From assembly GCA_964370405.1 (NCBI GenBank), contig CAYJJB010000004.1, positions 1 to 47,901 of the forward strand: a stretch of 47,901 nucleotides of DNA, in the 5' to 3' direction. The position numbers and the translations under genes were made by a program. Below, piece by piece: positions 40,843 to 47,901 of the stretch (positions are counted from its first letter, which is position 1; each line of letters begins with the position of its first letter). The stretch comes from SIG603 sp964370405. GTDB taxonomy: Bacteria > Bacillota > Clostridia > Oscillospirales > Acutalibacteraceae. The notes under the pieces are model-generated. The model was not told the DNA's origin. It did not search any database and was given only the letters and a program-made list of their open reading frames with translations.

Positions 40843-42318
40843 CTAAAATATATTTACTATCATTTCATCAACCGTTCCAACTATTCCACCGTTGGCAACT
40901 CCAAGAAAAACTGTAAGTGCCGCCAGTATAATTATTGGAATTATCATATTATAAGACAACTCTTCTCGTCTTAACCTATTTGTCTTTCTTTCTTCAAAAA
41001 ACGCTGAAAAAACTGGCACAAGTAAATATCCAGCTGTAAGTATTGCACTTAATAGCAGTGCAATAGCACCAACCCAAGATATTATATTAATATTTGAATA
41101 AAGTGAACCTATTGCCAAGAACCATTTACTTATAAAACCACTAGTAGGCGGTATTCCCACAAGGCCTAAAGAACATACTGCAAAACAAATCATTGTAATC
41201 GGCATTTTATGTCCCATATTCTTTAAATCGCAAACATTGGTTTTTCCTGTTTTATAAATAATTGCACCAGCAATTAAAAACAGTCCAACTTTCATTATTG
41301 CGTGAAAATAAATATGCGTCATGGCACCTCTATAACCGTCAAGTGTTAATAAAAATATACCAAACAAAACATAGGACACTTGACTTACTGTCGAATAGGC
41401 AAGCCTTTTTTTAAGCTGTTTTTCTCTGTATGCCATCATAGAGCCCATCACTATAGTTATGATGCTTAATATTAAAAGTGTGTACTGTACCCAAGTGTCA
41501 ATTAAATAAATATCTCCACATATATAATATATTACTCGAACTACACCTAAAACGCCCGCCTTTGTAATAAGGCCTGATAGCAGTGCACTTGCAGGTGCCG
41601 GTGCAACTGGGTGTGCAGTTGGAAGCCAGCCGTGAAACGGAAACATTCCAGCCTTTACTGCAAAACCAAGTATTGTTATAAACACAGCAACAAGCAACAA
41701 ATCTTTATTAATTTGAACTTCAATATTATTAAATACTCCGCCACCTACAAAGCTTGTACTTCTGCTGTAAAATGTAATAAATATAATACCAAGCAAACTC
41801 ATAAATGCGCCACAAAGTGAGTATATTAAATATTTAAGTCCTGCAGATATTGCCTCTTTTGTTCTTGAATGTATGACAAGTGGCAAACTTGCCAAAGTCA
41901 TAATTTCAAAAAACAAGTAAAAACTTACCAAATTCGCTGCATAGTCAAGGGCAATTATCGCGCCAAAAGTCATTAGATAAAACCCAAAAAACTGCTGCTC
42001 TCGCTTCTCGTGCTTTACATATTCAAAAGAGTAAAACAATACCAGCACCCACAAAACTGTAGTTATGGTTGAGAAAAAAGAGCTTGCATCATCTACTGCA
42101 AAATTAATTGAAATATCAGCCGTAAACTCATGTACCATTAAGGACATCTCTTGACCTGAAAAATTAATATAAAACACGAAAGCACTTGATATTATAAGGA
42201 TACTAAAAACCAAAACCCTTAAAAACAAAGTTCTATTTAATTTTTTACATGTAGCAATTGCCGCACCTGCCAAAATTGGTAGAAAAGTAGGCACTAAAAA
42301 TTCAAAATTTCCGCTCAT
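40843..42318 (-). CDS. MrpD/NuoM-like antiporter subunit (491 aa)
   Basis: The start ATG at 42318 has a GGAG site nearby (reverse complement of ACTCC) and is preferred over an in-frame start 7 codons earlier. The channel motifs are FYLFFEIMTLASLPLVI (Glu of TM5), GFAVKAGMFPFHGWLP (Lys of TM7), and APAPASALLSGLITKAGVLG. It is the second of three similar MrpD-size subunits, and the three differ clearly in sequence, so they are not recent duplicates. Confidence 0.9.
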   Translation of the reverse strand: MSGNFEFLVPTFLPILAGAAIATCKKLNRTLFLRVLVFSILIISSAFVFYINFSGQEMSLMVHEFTADISINFAVDDASSFFSTITTVLWVLVLFYSFEYVKHEKREQQFFGFYLMTFGAIIALDYAANLVSFYLFFEIMTLASLPLVIHSRTKEAISAGLKYLIYSLCGAFMSLLGIIFITFYSRSTSFVGGGVFNNIEVQINKDLLLVAVFITILGFAVKAGMFPFHGWLPTAHPVAPAPASALLSGLITKAGVLGVVRVIYYICGDIYLIDTWVQYTLLILSIITIVMGSMMAYREKQLKKRLAYSTVSQVSYVLFGIFLLTLDGYRGAMTHIYFHAIMKVGLFLIAGAIIYKTGKTNVCDLKNMGHKMPITMICFAVCSLGLVGIPPTSGFISKWFLAIGSLYSNINIISWVGAIALLLSAILTAGYLLVPVFSAFFEERKTNRLRREELSYNMIIPIIILAALTVFLGVANGGIVGTVDEMIVNIF

Positions 42319-42387
42319 ATAAATACTCCATTCCTCCACTGCACTAAATTTTGCAGCATAAATAAAATCTGTTAAGCATTAGTAATA

Positions 42388-43878
42388 TTAAAACGTTCCA
42401 AGTCCCGCTGTGATAAAGCTAATTAATGGCTGAGCACTTATTCCTATCAACACATTAATTACACACAGTGCGCTTACCCCAATAAAATATCGCACAGAGC
42501 GTTTCTCTTTTTTCTCATACTCAGACTTTGCACCACTTTTGGTGTATATACGCATTAATGTTCTTAAGAAATACATAGTATTAAGCACTGTACTTACTGC
42601 AAGGGCAATAAGTGTTATCCAAGTGCTTTCATTTGACGCCACGGCTGCTGTTGCAAACATTACCTTTGACATAAACCCAGCAAACATCGGTATACCTACC
42701 ATAGATAGGCAGCCCACGGCAAACGCCACACCTGCTATAGGGTTTCTAAATCCAGATCCTGTCAAATCCTCAAATTTCTTACTATCTCCTGATACTTCTG
42801 TAAGGCCAGCACCAGCCATAAACAGAAGTGACTTTGTAGCGCCATGCACTATAATATGGAAAACAGCTGCTGTAATACCTGCAACGCTTCCAAGTCCTAT
42901 TCCCATGTAAATATATCCAATTTGTGCAACAGATGAATATGCAATCATGCGTCTTAAGTCAAGTTCTTTAATTGCGCCTATAGAGCCTACAATCATGCCA
43001 ATTACGCCTAATATATAGAAAATATCTAGTATTCCACTATTTCTAATTAAAGGTAAACCTATTACCCTGTATATAATTTTTATAAGCAGGAAGATATATG
43101 CCTTTGAAACCAAGCTTGAAAGAAGAGATGCAGGTACCGCACTTGCATAACCATATGTATCAGGCACCCATGAATGAAATGGAAACAGTGCACTTTTTAT
43201 TGCAAGTCCTGCACAAGTTAAGCCTATTGTTATAAGAAGAGCCAATGTGTTTGTACCCTCTTGAGCTATCTGAAGTATAGCAGGTCTCATCTCTGTCATT
43301 ACAAGGTGACCTGTCATATCATAAAGAAGACAAGTGCCCATTAAAAACAAACCAGAACCCAAAAGACTCATAACCATGTATCTCATACCTGCAACTATGG
43401 CATGTCCTTTTTGTCTAATAACAATAAGTCCGCAAGCTGCTAGGGTATTCATTTCAACAAAAACATAGGCTGTGAACATATCGTTTGTATAAATAATTGC
43501 AAGCATTGAGCCTAGCAAAATATTTACAAGCAAATAAAATAAATTCAATTTTTTAGGCTCTATATCTTTTATAGTATTTCTTTCGCCACAAATAACACTT
43601 AATAACATTATCACTGAGAAAAACAGTGCCATTCCAGCTTCTAAAATACCTGCCCTTATAACATTTCCCCAAGGAGATGGAAAATGTCCCATCATATATA
43701 CATAATAATCCCCATTTTGCACAAAGTACAAAAGCAGTAAAGAAGACATTACCACTACTGAGCTTATTACAGCAAATGATACCCACCTTGCAATTTTACT
43801 TGGTAAAACTGAAGATATTATAGCACCAAACATTGAAAGCACTATACAAAAAAACGGAAAATTTTGAACAAAACTCAT
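42388..43878 (-). CDS. MrpD/NuoN-like antiporter subunit (496 aa)
   Basis: The first D-type subunit of the operon has the motifs AYVFVEMNTLAACGLIVI (Glu) and CAGLAIKSALFPFHSWVPDT with the TM7 lysine, then PASLLSSLVSKAYIF with the TM8 lysine. The start overlaps the end of the mrpC gene by 4 bases, typical of tight Mrp coupling. It is the subunit in the MbhH position. Confidence 0.9.
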   Translation of the reverse strand: MSFVQNFPFFCIVLSMFGAIISSVLPSKIARWVSFAVISSVVVMSSLLLLYFVQNGDYYVYMMGHFPSPWGNVIRAGILEAGMALFFSVIMLLSVICGERNTIKDIEPKKLNLFYLLVNILLGSMLAIIYTNDMFTAYVFVEMNTLAACGLIVIRQKGHAIVAGMRYMVMSLLGSGLFLMGTCLLYDMTGHLVMTEMRPAILQIAQEGTNTLALLITIGLTCAGLAIKSALFPFHSWVPDTYGYASAVPASLLSSLVSKAYIFLLIKIIYRVIGLPLIRNSGILDIFYILGVIGMIVGSIGAIKELDLRRMIAYSSVAQIGYIYMGIGLGSVAGITAAVFHIIVHGATKSLLFMAGAGLTEVSGDSKKFEDLTGSGFRNPIAGVAFAVGCLSMVGIPMFAGFMSKVMFATAAVASNESTWITLIALAVSTVLNTMYFLRTLMRIYTKSGAKSEYEKKEKRSVRYFIGVSALCVINVLIGISAQPLISFITAGLGTF

Positions 43879-44249
43879 TGTGACACCTCTTTTGCATGAT
43901 GCATCATTATTTCATCTATATTAAGCGTTTTATATCGTCTATAAAGTCTTATAGTCATTGCAAGTAAAATTGCCGTTACACTAACTGAAACAACAATTCC
44001 TGTAAGCACTAAAGCACTAGGAATAGGGTTTATATAAGCTTCAAGGTCAACTACTCCATCAACAACAATAGGAGCCTTTCTGCCATCTATATATCCTTTT
44101 GCCGCTAAAAAAAGATAAATTGCCGTATCCATTATATTTAGTCCTATAATTTTTTTAATTAAATTTTTATTAAGCATAAGACAGGTAAATCCAATAGCAA
44201 ATAAAATCACAGCTATCGTAGCTTCAAAATTTGCAAAAATATTTCCCAT
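43875..44249 (-). CDS. mrpC: MrpC/NuoK-like subunit
   Basis: This 124-residue protein (ATG at 44249 with a GGAG site) has three transmembrane helices. The NuoK-like glutamate-bearing helices are less evident, but the second helix segment KIIGLNIMDTAIYLFLAAKG and the LVLTGIVVSVSVTAILLAMT helix fit MrpC/MnhC. A 20-residue insert (KGYIDGRKAPIVVDGVVDLE) lies between helices 2 and 3. It overlaps the 496-aa gene by 4 bases. Confidence 0.88.
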   Translation of the reverse strand: MGNIFANFEATIAVILFAIGFTCLMLNKNLIKKIIGLNIMDTAIYLFLAAKGYIDGRKAPIVVDGVVDLEAYINPIPSALVLTGIVVSVSVTAILLAMTIRLYRRYKTLNIDEIMMHHAKEVSQ

Positions 44250-44297
44250 AAAAACACTCCATTCCGTCACAAAATTGCAACATAAAATTGTTTAACT

Positions 44298-45347
44298 TTA
44301 TAAATTGCCTTTTCTAAAATAAGCATAAAAAGAATACATTGTACAAGACACAACAAGCCCCACGCAAATATTCAGTGGAAGTATTAATCCTGCACTTAAT
44401 ATATTGCCGGGTATGCCCGGTGAAATAAATGTTTCTATATGATTAGCACCTGTAAAAAATGAATAGCTCTTTGCTATGCAGTAAAATGTTAAAGATGCTG
44501 TAGACACTGTCTTATATAATTTTCCTGAAAAGAACCTCTCTGTCTTTTTAAATCCGTACGCATTAAGATAAAGAATAAGTCCTGCCCCAATTATTGCACC
44601 ACCTGCAAAACCTCCACCTGGCGATAAATGCCCGTTTGCAATAATATACACACCAAATAGCATTATAATTGGCACAAGTATCTTGGCAGTTTTTTGAAGA
44701 ATTAGGTCATTCTTCGGTTCATAAAGCCTGTCATTCTCGCCAGAGGGCATAGACAAACTACTAGATTTTGTGTCCACTCTTAAAAGTATCATGACACAGC
44801 TCACTGCTACAAATAACACGCAGGCTTCGCCAAAGGTATCAAAAGCTCTGTAATCCAAAATAATTCCCGTAACTATATTTACAGCGCCAGTTTCTTCCAT
44901 ACCTTTTGTTATATATCTTTGAACAACTTCATTATTATCAGGTGTTGATGACGCACCAAACTCTGGAAGTCTGCTTACAACTGATAAAAGTATGATTATT
45001 AAACTTAGACAAATTACGCCTGCTGTTACTTTATATAACACACTAAAAAATTTCATTTCCCAGTGTGTTTCCATCTCAACTATATCCTCAGGTTTTTCCG
45101 CCTCTTCTTCATGCTCTACCGCATGAATTTTTTTAAGAGTTACGAAAAATAAAATTGAGCTTACACCAGCACCTACCGCCGCTTCGGTAATTGCAAGGTC
45201 GGGAGATTCTATAATTATCCATATAACAGACATAATACAGCTATATGCCATAAAGATTACAACAGCGTTAATAAGCTTTTTCGAAAAACTTACCCAAATG
45301 GCACAAACTACCAAGAGTATAAGTAGACCTGCCTTAATATACTCCAT
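44298..45347 (-). CDS. DUF4040 (MbhD/E-like) - MnhB fusion subunit
   Basis: The 349-residue membrane protein joins two parts that are separate in many relatives: an N-terminal DUF4040/MbhD-like module (SPDLAITEAAVGAGVSSILF, about residues 49-68) with a following MbhE-like region, and a C-terminal MnhB/MbhF domain (about 210-345) containing VPIIMLFGVYIIANGHLSPG and GGFAGGAIIGAG. In canonical Mrp the DUF4040 part forms the C-terminus of MrpA; here it is fused to MrpB instead. It overlaps mrpG by one base. Confidence 0.88.
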   Translation of the reverse strand: MEYIKAGLLILLVVCAIWVSFSKKLINAVVIFMAYSCIMSVIWIIIESPDLAITEAAVGAGVSSILFFVTLKKIHAVEHEEEAEKPEDIVEMETHWEMKFFSVLYKVTAGVICLSLIIILLSVVSRLPEFGASSTPDNNEVVQRYITKGMEETGAVNIVTGIILDYRAFDTFGEACVLFVAVSCVMILLRVDTKSSSLSMPSGENDRLYEPKNDLILQKTAKILVPIIMLFGVYIIANGHLSPGGGFAGGAIIGAGLILYLNAYGFKKTERFFSGKLYKTVSTASLTFYCIAKSYSFFTGANHIETFISPGIPGNILSAGLILPLNICVGLVVSCTMYSFYAYFRKGNL

Positions 45348-45664
45348 TATTTTCTCACCTCACACTCATCAACAAGCTCGTCATTTGTTGTTGCCTCAAG
45401 CCTTGTCATAAGATGACTTGATACAGGACTTGCAAACCACAAAAATGCAATAACAAGAAAAATTTTCAATATGGTAAATGAAAATCCGAAAAATATTATT
45501 ACTGATAAAAGACATGACAAAAGTCCAAGTGTGTCCCCCAAAGCCGCAAAATGCATACGGTTCATAGCAAATTTATACTTAAAAACGCCAAACATGGACA
45601 CAAGTAGAGTGAAAACACCAATAATCATAAATAGCGCTGAAAACCCAAATTTTATCCATTCCAT
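45347..45664 (-). CDS. mrpG: MrpG/MnhG subunit
   Basis: This 105-residue subunit has three transmembrane helices (about 5-26, 42-58, 62-80). FGVFKYKFAMNRMHFAALGD is the family signature of MnhG/MbhC. It couples by one-base overlaps to both neighbours (mrpF upstream and the DUF4040-MnhB gene downstream). Confidence 0.92.
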   Translation of the reverse strand: MEWIKFGFSALFMIIGVFTLLVSMFGVFKYKFAMNRMHFAALGDTLGLLSCLLSVIIFFGFSFTILKIFLVIAFLWFASPVSSHLMTRLEATTNDELVDECEVRK

Positions 45665-46005
45665 TAGTTTTTCTCCTCCTTTTCACTCTCTTCAAGCTTT
45701 TTCTTTGCCTCATGTTTTTCTTGTTCATGTGCACCCATATACACTTTTGTTAAAACCACAACTGCTAAAAAACTTATCATTGCATAAATTAGCGAAATAT
45801 CTACAAGATACTCTTCATCAAATAGTGCGGCAAAAATTGCTATTATAACTATAATTAATGTACCCATCATATTAATTGCTATTATTCTATCTGCAACTCT
45901 AGGGCCTATTATTGCTCTTATAAGCGCAAAAACCACAAGTATGCCCAGCACTATAATTGCTCCTAAAAACAAATAATTATATAAATTTTCAATCATTTTT
46001 CTCAC
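45664..46005 (-). CDS. mrpF: MrpF/MnhF subunit
   Basis: This 113-residue subunit has three helices; RAIIGPRVADRIIAINMMGT is the family signature of MnhF/MbhB. The C-terminal 25 residues are charged (HEAKKKLEESEKEEKN). It overlaps mrpE by 17 bases. Confidence 0.92.
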   Translation of the reverse strand: MRKMIENLYNYLFLGAIIVLGILVVFALIRAIIGPRVADRIIAINMMGTLIIVIIAIFAALFDEEYLVDISLIYAMISFLAVVVLTKVYMGAHEQEKHEAKKKLEESEKEEKN

Positions 46006-46459
46006 TCTCCTCCATTTTTCTTAGAAGACAAATAAACGCAGAGTTGTCTATCCCATCAGCAAAGCTTTCATCCAAACAGTGAACCCAAAATTCCCCCTCT
46101 ACAATTTCAACTGTAATTGTACCGGGGGTTAGTGTAATTGAATGGGAAAGTAAAACTTTTGATGCATCTGAATTAAAATGTGGATTAAAATGCATAAGCA
46201 CAGGTTTTGGCTTTTTATTTCCAAATAAAAGTTTTATTACCGCAATATTCGCTTTTAATATTTCTATAATAAGAAGTCCAGCATATCTTAATAACAAAAA
46301 TGATTTTTTGAGAAAAAATAATTCTCTTTTAGGGCTAAATCCCAAAAATTTATAACAAAATAAATATATTGCACCGCTTACAAGTGCCCCAATCCATAAT
46401 ATTTCGAATGTGATTTTTCCGTTAAATACTATCCATAAAAAATACAAAATAAAAAGCAT
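45989..46459 (-). CDS. mrpE: MrpE/MnhE subunit
   Basis: This 156-residue subunit starts the operon. It shows three N-terminal hydrophobic stretches and the cytosolic MnhE part with SHSITLTPGTITVEIVEGEF and WVHCLDE, typical of MrpE/MbhA. Being first matches Mbh-type operons (mbhA first) rather than canonical mrpA-G order. Its promoter is at 46501-46529. Confidence 0.92.
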   Translation of the reverse strand: MLFILYFLWIVFNGKITFEILWIGALVSGAIYLFCYKFLGFSPKRELFFLKKSFLLLRYAGLLIIEILKANIAVIKLLFGNKKPKPVLMHFNPHFNSDASKVLLSHSITLTPGTITVEIVEGEFWVHCLDESFADGIDNSAFICLLRKMEESEKND

Positions 46460-46500
46460 TACTTTTACCTCTTAATTATTAATAAACTTTAAACAAGTTC

Positions 46501-46529
46501 ATTATACTCCTATTTTTTTTATAAATCAA
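46501..46529 (-). promoter_or_regulatory. Promoter of the mrp operon
   Basis: Minus strand: TTGATT (46524-46529), 17 bases, TATAAT (46501-46506). It sits about 45 bases before the mrpE start codon. Confidence 0.8.
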
Positions 46530-46587
46530 CAATATAAATAAAACTCACTTTTTGAAAATAAAAATAGAATTTTGTTTGTAATTTTTG

Positions 46588-47466
46588 TTACAAATTGCCT
46601 GATTTTAGCTTTTTGTATTGTTTAGGAGTCATATTTTTAACTTTTTTAAATGTTTTAATTAAATGACTGCTGTCTGAAAAGCCAATTTCCTGACTTATAT
46701 AATTTAAGTCATAATCTGTAAATAAAAGCATATTTTCCACCTTACATACTCTTATAAACTCAATATATTCCTTACAAGATCTGCCATATATTTTTTTAAA
46801 TTCCTTTGCAAAGTAAGAATAACTTACATTACATCTAGCAGCAATGTCTTCAACCTTTATTTGTTCGGAGGAATGTTCGTTTATATATTCTGTAATGGTA
46901 TAAATTGAATTTTCTTCTTTTAAAATTTCGCCTGCACAGTCGGTATCAAAACCATTTGCCCTCCATATTCTAACAAGGGTAATTAAAAGCGACATAAGTT
47001 GTCCGTGAATTATAAGGTCATATCCATAATTTTCACCAGTTGACTCCAACAAGCAATCTTCAAAATATTTTCTTACATTATATTGAATTAACATATCTTT
47101 TGAAAAAACCATACTAGCGCTTTCATTTTCTTTTGCTTTCGAAAAAAGCCCCGAAAGTTTAGGTGTATAGCTGTTTTCTACATTTAGTCTATTAATATCA
47201 AACTTAATTACAAAATATTTTGTAGGCTTATTTTCAATTTTTTCCATAGAATGTATGCTTCTTGGAAAAAACAAAACTATTCCACCTTCTTCTACCACAC
47301 TCTTTTTTCCGTCAATCGTAACTTCAAAACTTCCTGACACAACATAAATTATCTCCATAAAATAATGCCAATGAGGAGTAACGCTTTTATGGTCATAATC
47401 TAAACTGTCCATAAAAACCTCATAGCGTGAATTTAAAATATCTCTATATTCAAATAAAGTGTCCAT
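46588..47466 (-). CDS. AraC family transcriptional regulator with cupin sensor
   Basis: This 292-residue regulator has an N-terminal cupin sensor domain (about 20-95, HWHYFMEIIYVVSGSFEVTI and GGIVLFFPRSIHSME) and a C-terminal double helix-turn-helix (about 190-285, IKVEDIAARCNVSYSYFAKE and the second HTH in YISQEIGFSDSSHLIKTFKK with MTPKQYKKLK). Sugars or related ligands are usual inducers in this subgroup. Its target is unknown; the next gene downstream is the mrp operon, and no sugar operon adjoins it inside the window. Upstream lie its own promoter and a 12-bp palindrome. Confidence 0.93.
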   Translation of the reverse strand: MDTLFEYRDILNSRYEVFMDSLDYDHKSVTPHWHYFMEIIYVVSGSFEVTIDGKKSVVEEGGIVLFFPRSIHSMEKIENKPTKYFVIKFDINRLNVENSYTPKLSGLFSKAKENESASMVFSKDMLIQYNVRKYFEDCLLESTGENYGYDLIIHGQLMSLLITLVRIWRANGFDTDCAGEILKEENSIYTITEYINEHSSEQIKVEDIAARCNVSYSYFAKEFKKIYGRSCKEYIEFIRVCKVENMLLFTDYDLNYISQEIGFSDSSHLIKTFKKVKNMTPKQYKKLKSGNL

Positions 47467-47482
47467 AAACCCTCCAAAATAG

Positions 47483-47494
47483 AATTGTACAATT
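47483..47494. promoter_or_regulatory. 12-bp palindrome, possible operator
   Basis: AATTGTACAATT is a perfect palindrome between the AraC start codon and its -10 element. It may be an autoregulatory site, though AraC sites are more often direct repeats. Confidence 0.35.
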
Positions 47495-47507
47495 ATTGTA
47501 TATTATT

Positions 47508-47536
47508 GTTATATCACATAAATTCAAAAAATTCAA
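47508..47536 (-). promoter_or_regulatory. Promoter of the AraC-type gene
   Basis: Minus strand: TTGAAT (47531-47536), 17 bases, TATAAC (47508-47513). A GGAGGG site lies before the ATG at 47466. Confidence 0.65.
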
Positions 47537-47562
47537 ACAAAAAATCTTATATAAAAAAAGGC

Positions 47563-47591
47563 TTGACATTTTCCCAAAATTATTATAGAAT
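47563..47591 (+). promoter_or_regulatory. Promoter of tRNA-Trp
   Basis: TTGACA (47563-47568), 17 bases, TAGAAT (47586-47591), ending 17 bases before the tRNA. Confidence 0.75.
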
Positions 47592-47608
47592 AAACAAGTC
47601 GTTAATTT

Positions 47609-47684
47609 AGGGGTATAGCTCAGTTGGTAGAGCAGCGGTCTCCAAAACCGCGTGCCGAGGGTTCAAGTCCTTCTGCCCCTGCCA
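47609..47684 (+). tRNA. trnW: tRNA-Trp(CCA)
   Basis: The sequence folds as a full cloverleaf: acceptor AGGGGTA/TGCCCCT with one wobble, D arm GCTC/GAGC, anticodon stem GCGGT/ACCGC with loop CTCCAAA (anticodon CCA, tryptophan), T arm GAGGG/CCTTC with loop TTCAAGT, G as base 73 and an encoded CCA. It is transcribed on the plus strand from its own promoter. Confidence 0.97.
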
Positions 47685-47723
47685 AATAAAAAAGAACTCA
47701 TCTATCAGATGGGTTCTTTTTTT
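47675..47723. repeat. Direct repeat copy 1: tRNA tail plus terminator
   Basis: These 49 bases (tRNA acceptor 3' strand, CCA, and the terminator to the end of its T7 run) recur without mismatch at 47853-47901. The copy is part of the real tRNA gene. Confidence 0.97.
47691..47723 (+). terminator. Intrinsic terminator of tRNA-Trp
   Basis: AGAACTCATC pairs with GATGGGTTCT (one T-G wobble) around TATCA, followed by seven T residues. Confidence 0.92.
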
Positions 47724-47852
47724 ATGCAGAAGGACTTGAACCCAAAGTGGGTAATTTGCGTTAATAAAAGTTGCCTGTGGCAAGTTTTTAGCAAATTGGT
47801 GTGAAGTAGCTGCGCTACAAGCACGAAATTCGCATAGCGAATTTGTCCTTGG
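47724..47852. repeat. Palindrome-rich spacer: inverted T-arm and four 3-nt-loop hairpins
   Basis: The spacer opens with an 18-base inverted copy of the tRNA T-arm region (47726-47743). Then come four small hairpins, each with a 3-base loop: ACCCA-aag-TGGGT (47740-47752), TTGCC-tgt-GGCAA (47771-47783), GTAGC-tgc-GCTAC (47806-47818) and AAATTCGC-ata-GCGAATTT (47826-47844). It ends GTCCTT, matching the tRNA T-arm before a two-base change. It has no protein gene I can support. Confidence 0.85.
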
Positions 47853-47901
47853 GCCCCTGCCAAATAAAAAAGAACTCATCTATCAGATGGGTTCTTTTTT
47901 T
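47853..47901. repeat. Direct repeat copy 2: tRNA tail plus terminator
   Basis: Exact second copy of 47675-47723. The window ends with the seventh T, so the repeat may continue. There is no intact tRNA in front of this copy. Confidence 0.97.

Noticed and set aside
42318..44297. Shared intergenic motif ACTCCATTCC before two mrp genes as a regulatory repeat
   Set aside because: Its reverse complement GGAATGGAGT contains the GGAG ribosome-binding site of each gene, so resemblance is explained by the translation start.
37309..46459. A membrane-bound NiFe hydrogenase (Mbh) or complex I operon
   Set aside because: There are no NuoB/C/D/I-like or NiFe cysteine motifs anywhere in the operon; all nine genes are membrane antiporter subunits.
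47607..47879. A 90-codon minus-strand frame over tRNA-Trp and the repeat unit
   Set aside because: It is antisense to a complete tRNA and runs through palindromic repeats; no Shine-Dalgarno and no protein-like composition. It is a by-product of the repeat.
1..47901. CRISPR arrays, IS elements, prophage and integrons
   Set aside because: No regularly spaced repeats, transposase, portal or capsid genes were seen. The two Xer-type genes lack integron attC context.

Overview
The window looks like one contig from an AT-rich, endospore-forming member of the class Clostridia (phylum Bacillota). The evidence is sigma-G, a SpoIIM-like membrane protein, a YlmC/YmxH protein, a sepF-ylmH-divIVA block, CdaA/CdaR, a lysine riboswitch in front of dap genes, and Shine-Dalgarno-led genes with many TTG/GTG starts. 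A family more precise than Clostridia cannot be fixed from the sequence alone. A run of 10 Ns at 12930-12939 marks a scaffold join at the 5' end of proC, and the right edge stops inside a repeat, as an assembly break would.

Layout. Nearly everything is on the minus strand. 1-3537: truncated MATE exporter, TrkH/KtrB potassium channel subunit, queuosine-precursor transporter QueT with a structured leader, RidA. 3660-7986: a cysteine-containing protein of unknown function, ylmC/ymxH, sigG, cdaR, cdaA; the sigG ribosome-binding site is buried in a strong hairpin. 8057-11494: TIGR01977-like cysteine desulfurase, DUF3343 protein, and two convergent Xer-type tyrosine recombinases. 11509-16299: spoIIM-like, proC, TIGR04086 membrane protein, yajC, tgt, queA. 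16361-19976 (plus strand): lysine riboswitch and attenuator, asd, dapA, dapB, stand-alone ACT protein, making up lysine/diaminopimelate synthesis. 20065-37275: a long minus-strand run of an unknown coiled protein, aldo/keto reductase, GH43 xylosidase, HhH protein, rluD-like, lspA, divIVA, ylmH, sepF, yggS, HlyD-like protein, miaA, mutL, mutS, ylbF-like, miaB, and a HEPN-like/CBS protein. 37309-46459: a nine-gene Mrp/Mbh-type cation-proton antiporter operon. 46588-47466: AraC regulator. 47609-47684: tRNA-Trp, followed by a terminator and a duplicated tRNA-tail/terminator unit with a string of tiny hairpins.

How the genes work together. QueT imports a queuosine precursor that Tgt inserts into tRNA and QueA modifies. 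MiaA and MiaB make ms2i6A37 on tRNA, and the adjacent YlbF-like protein with a Cys-rich tail may be an Fe-S partner. CdaA makes c-di-AMP, which in Firmicutes controls potassium uptake, and a TrkH/KtrB subunit lies nearby. The Mrp-type complex handles Na+/H+ exchange.

Most notable observations: (1) an antiporter operon whose gene order copies the ion-pumping half of Mbh-type membrane hydrogenases but which carries four NuoL/M/N-like subunits and no hydrogenase; (2) a Shine-Dalgarno-sequestering hairpin on sigG; (3) a tRNA-Trp 3'-end duplication with inverted T-arm copy and tandem 3-nt-loop hairpins at the contig end; (4) a HEPN-like RNVLSH motif fused to CBS domains; (5) a free-standing aspartokinase-like ACT regulatory protein in the dap operon. 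No CRISPR array, insertion sequence or prophage was seen.
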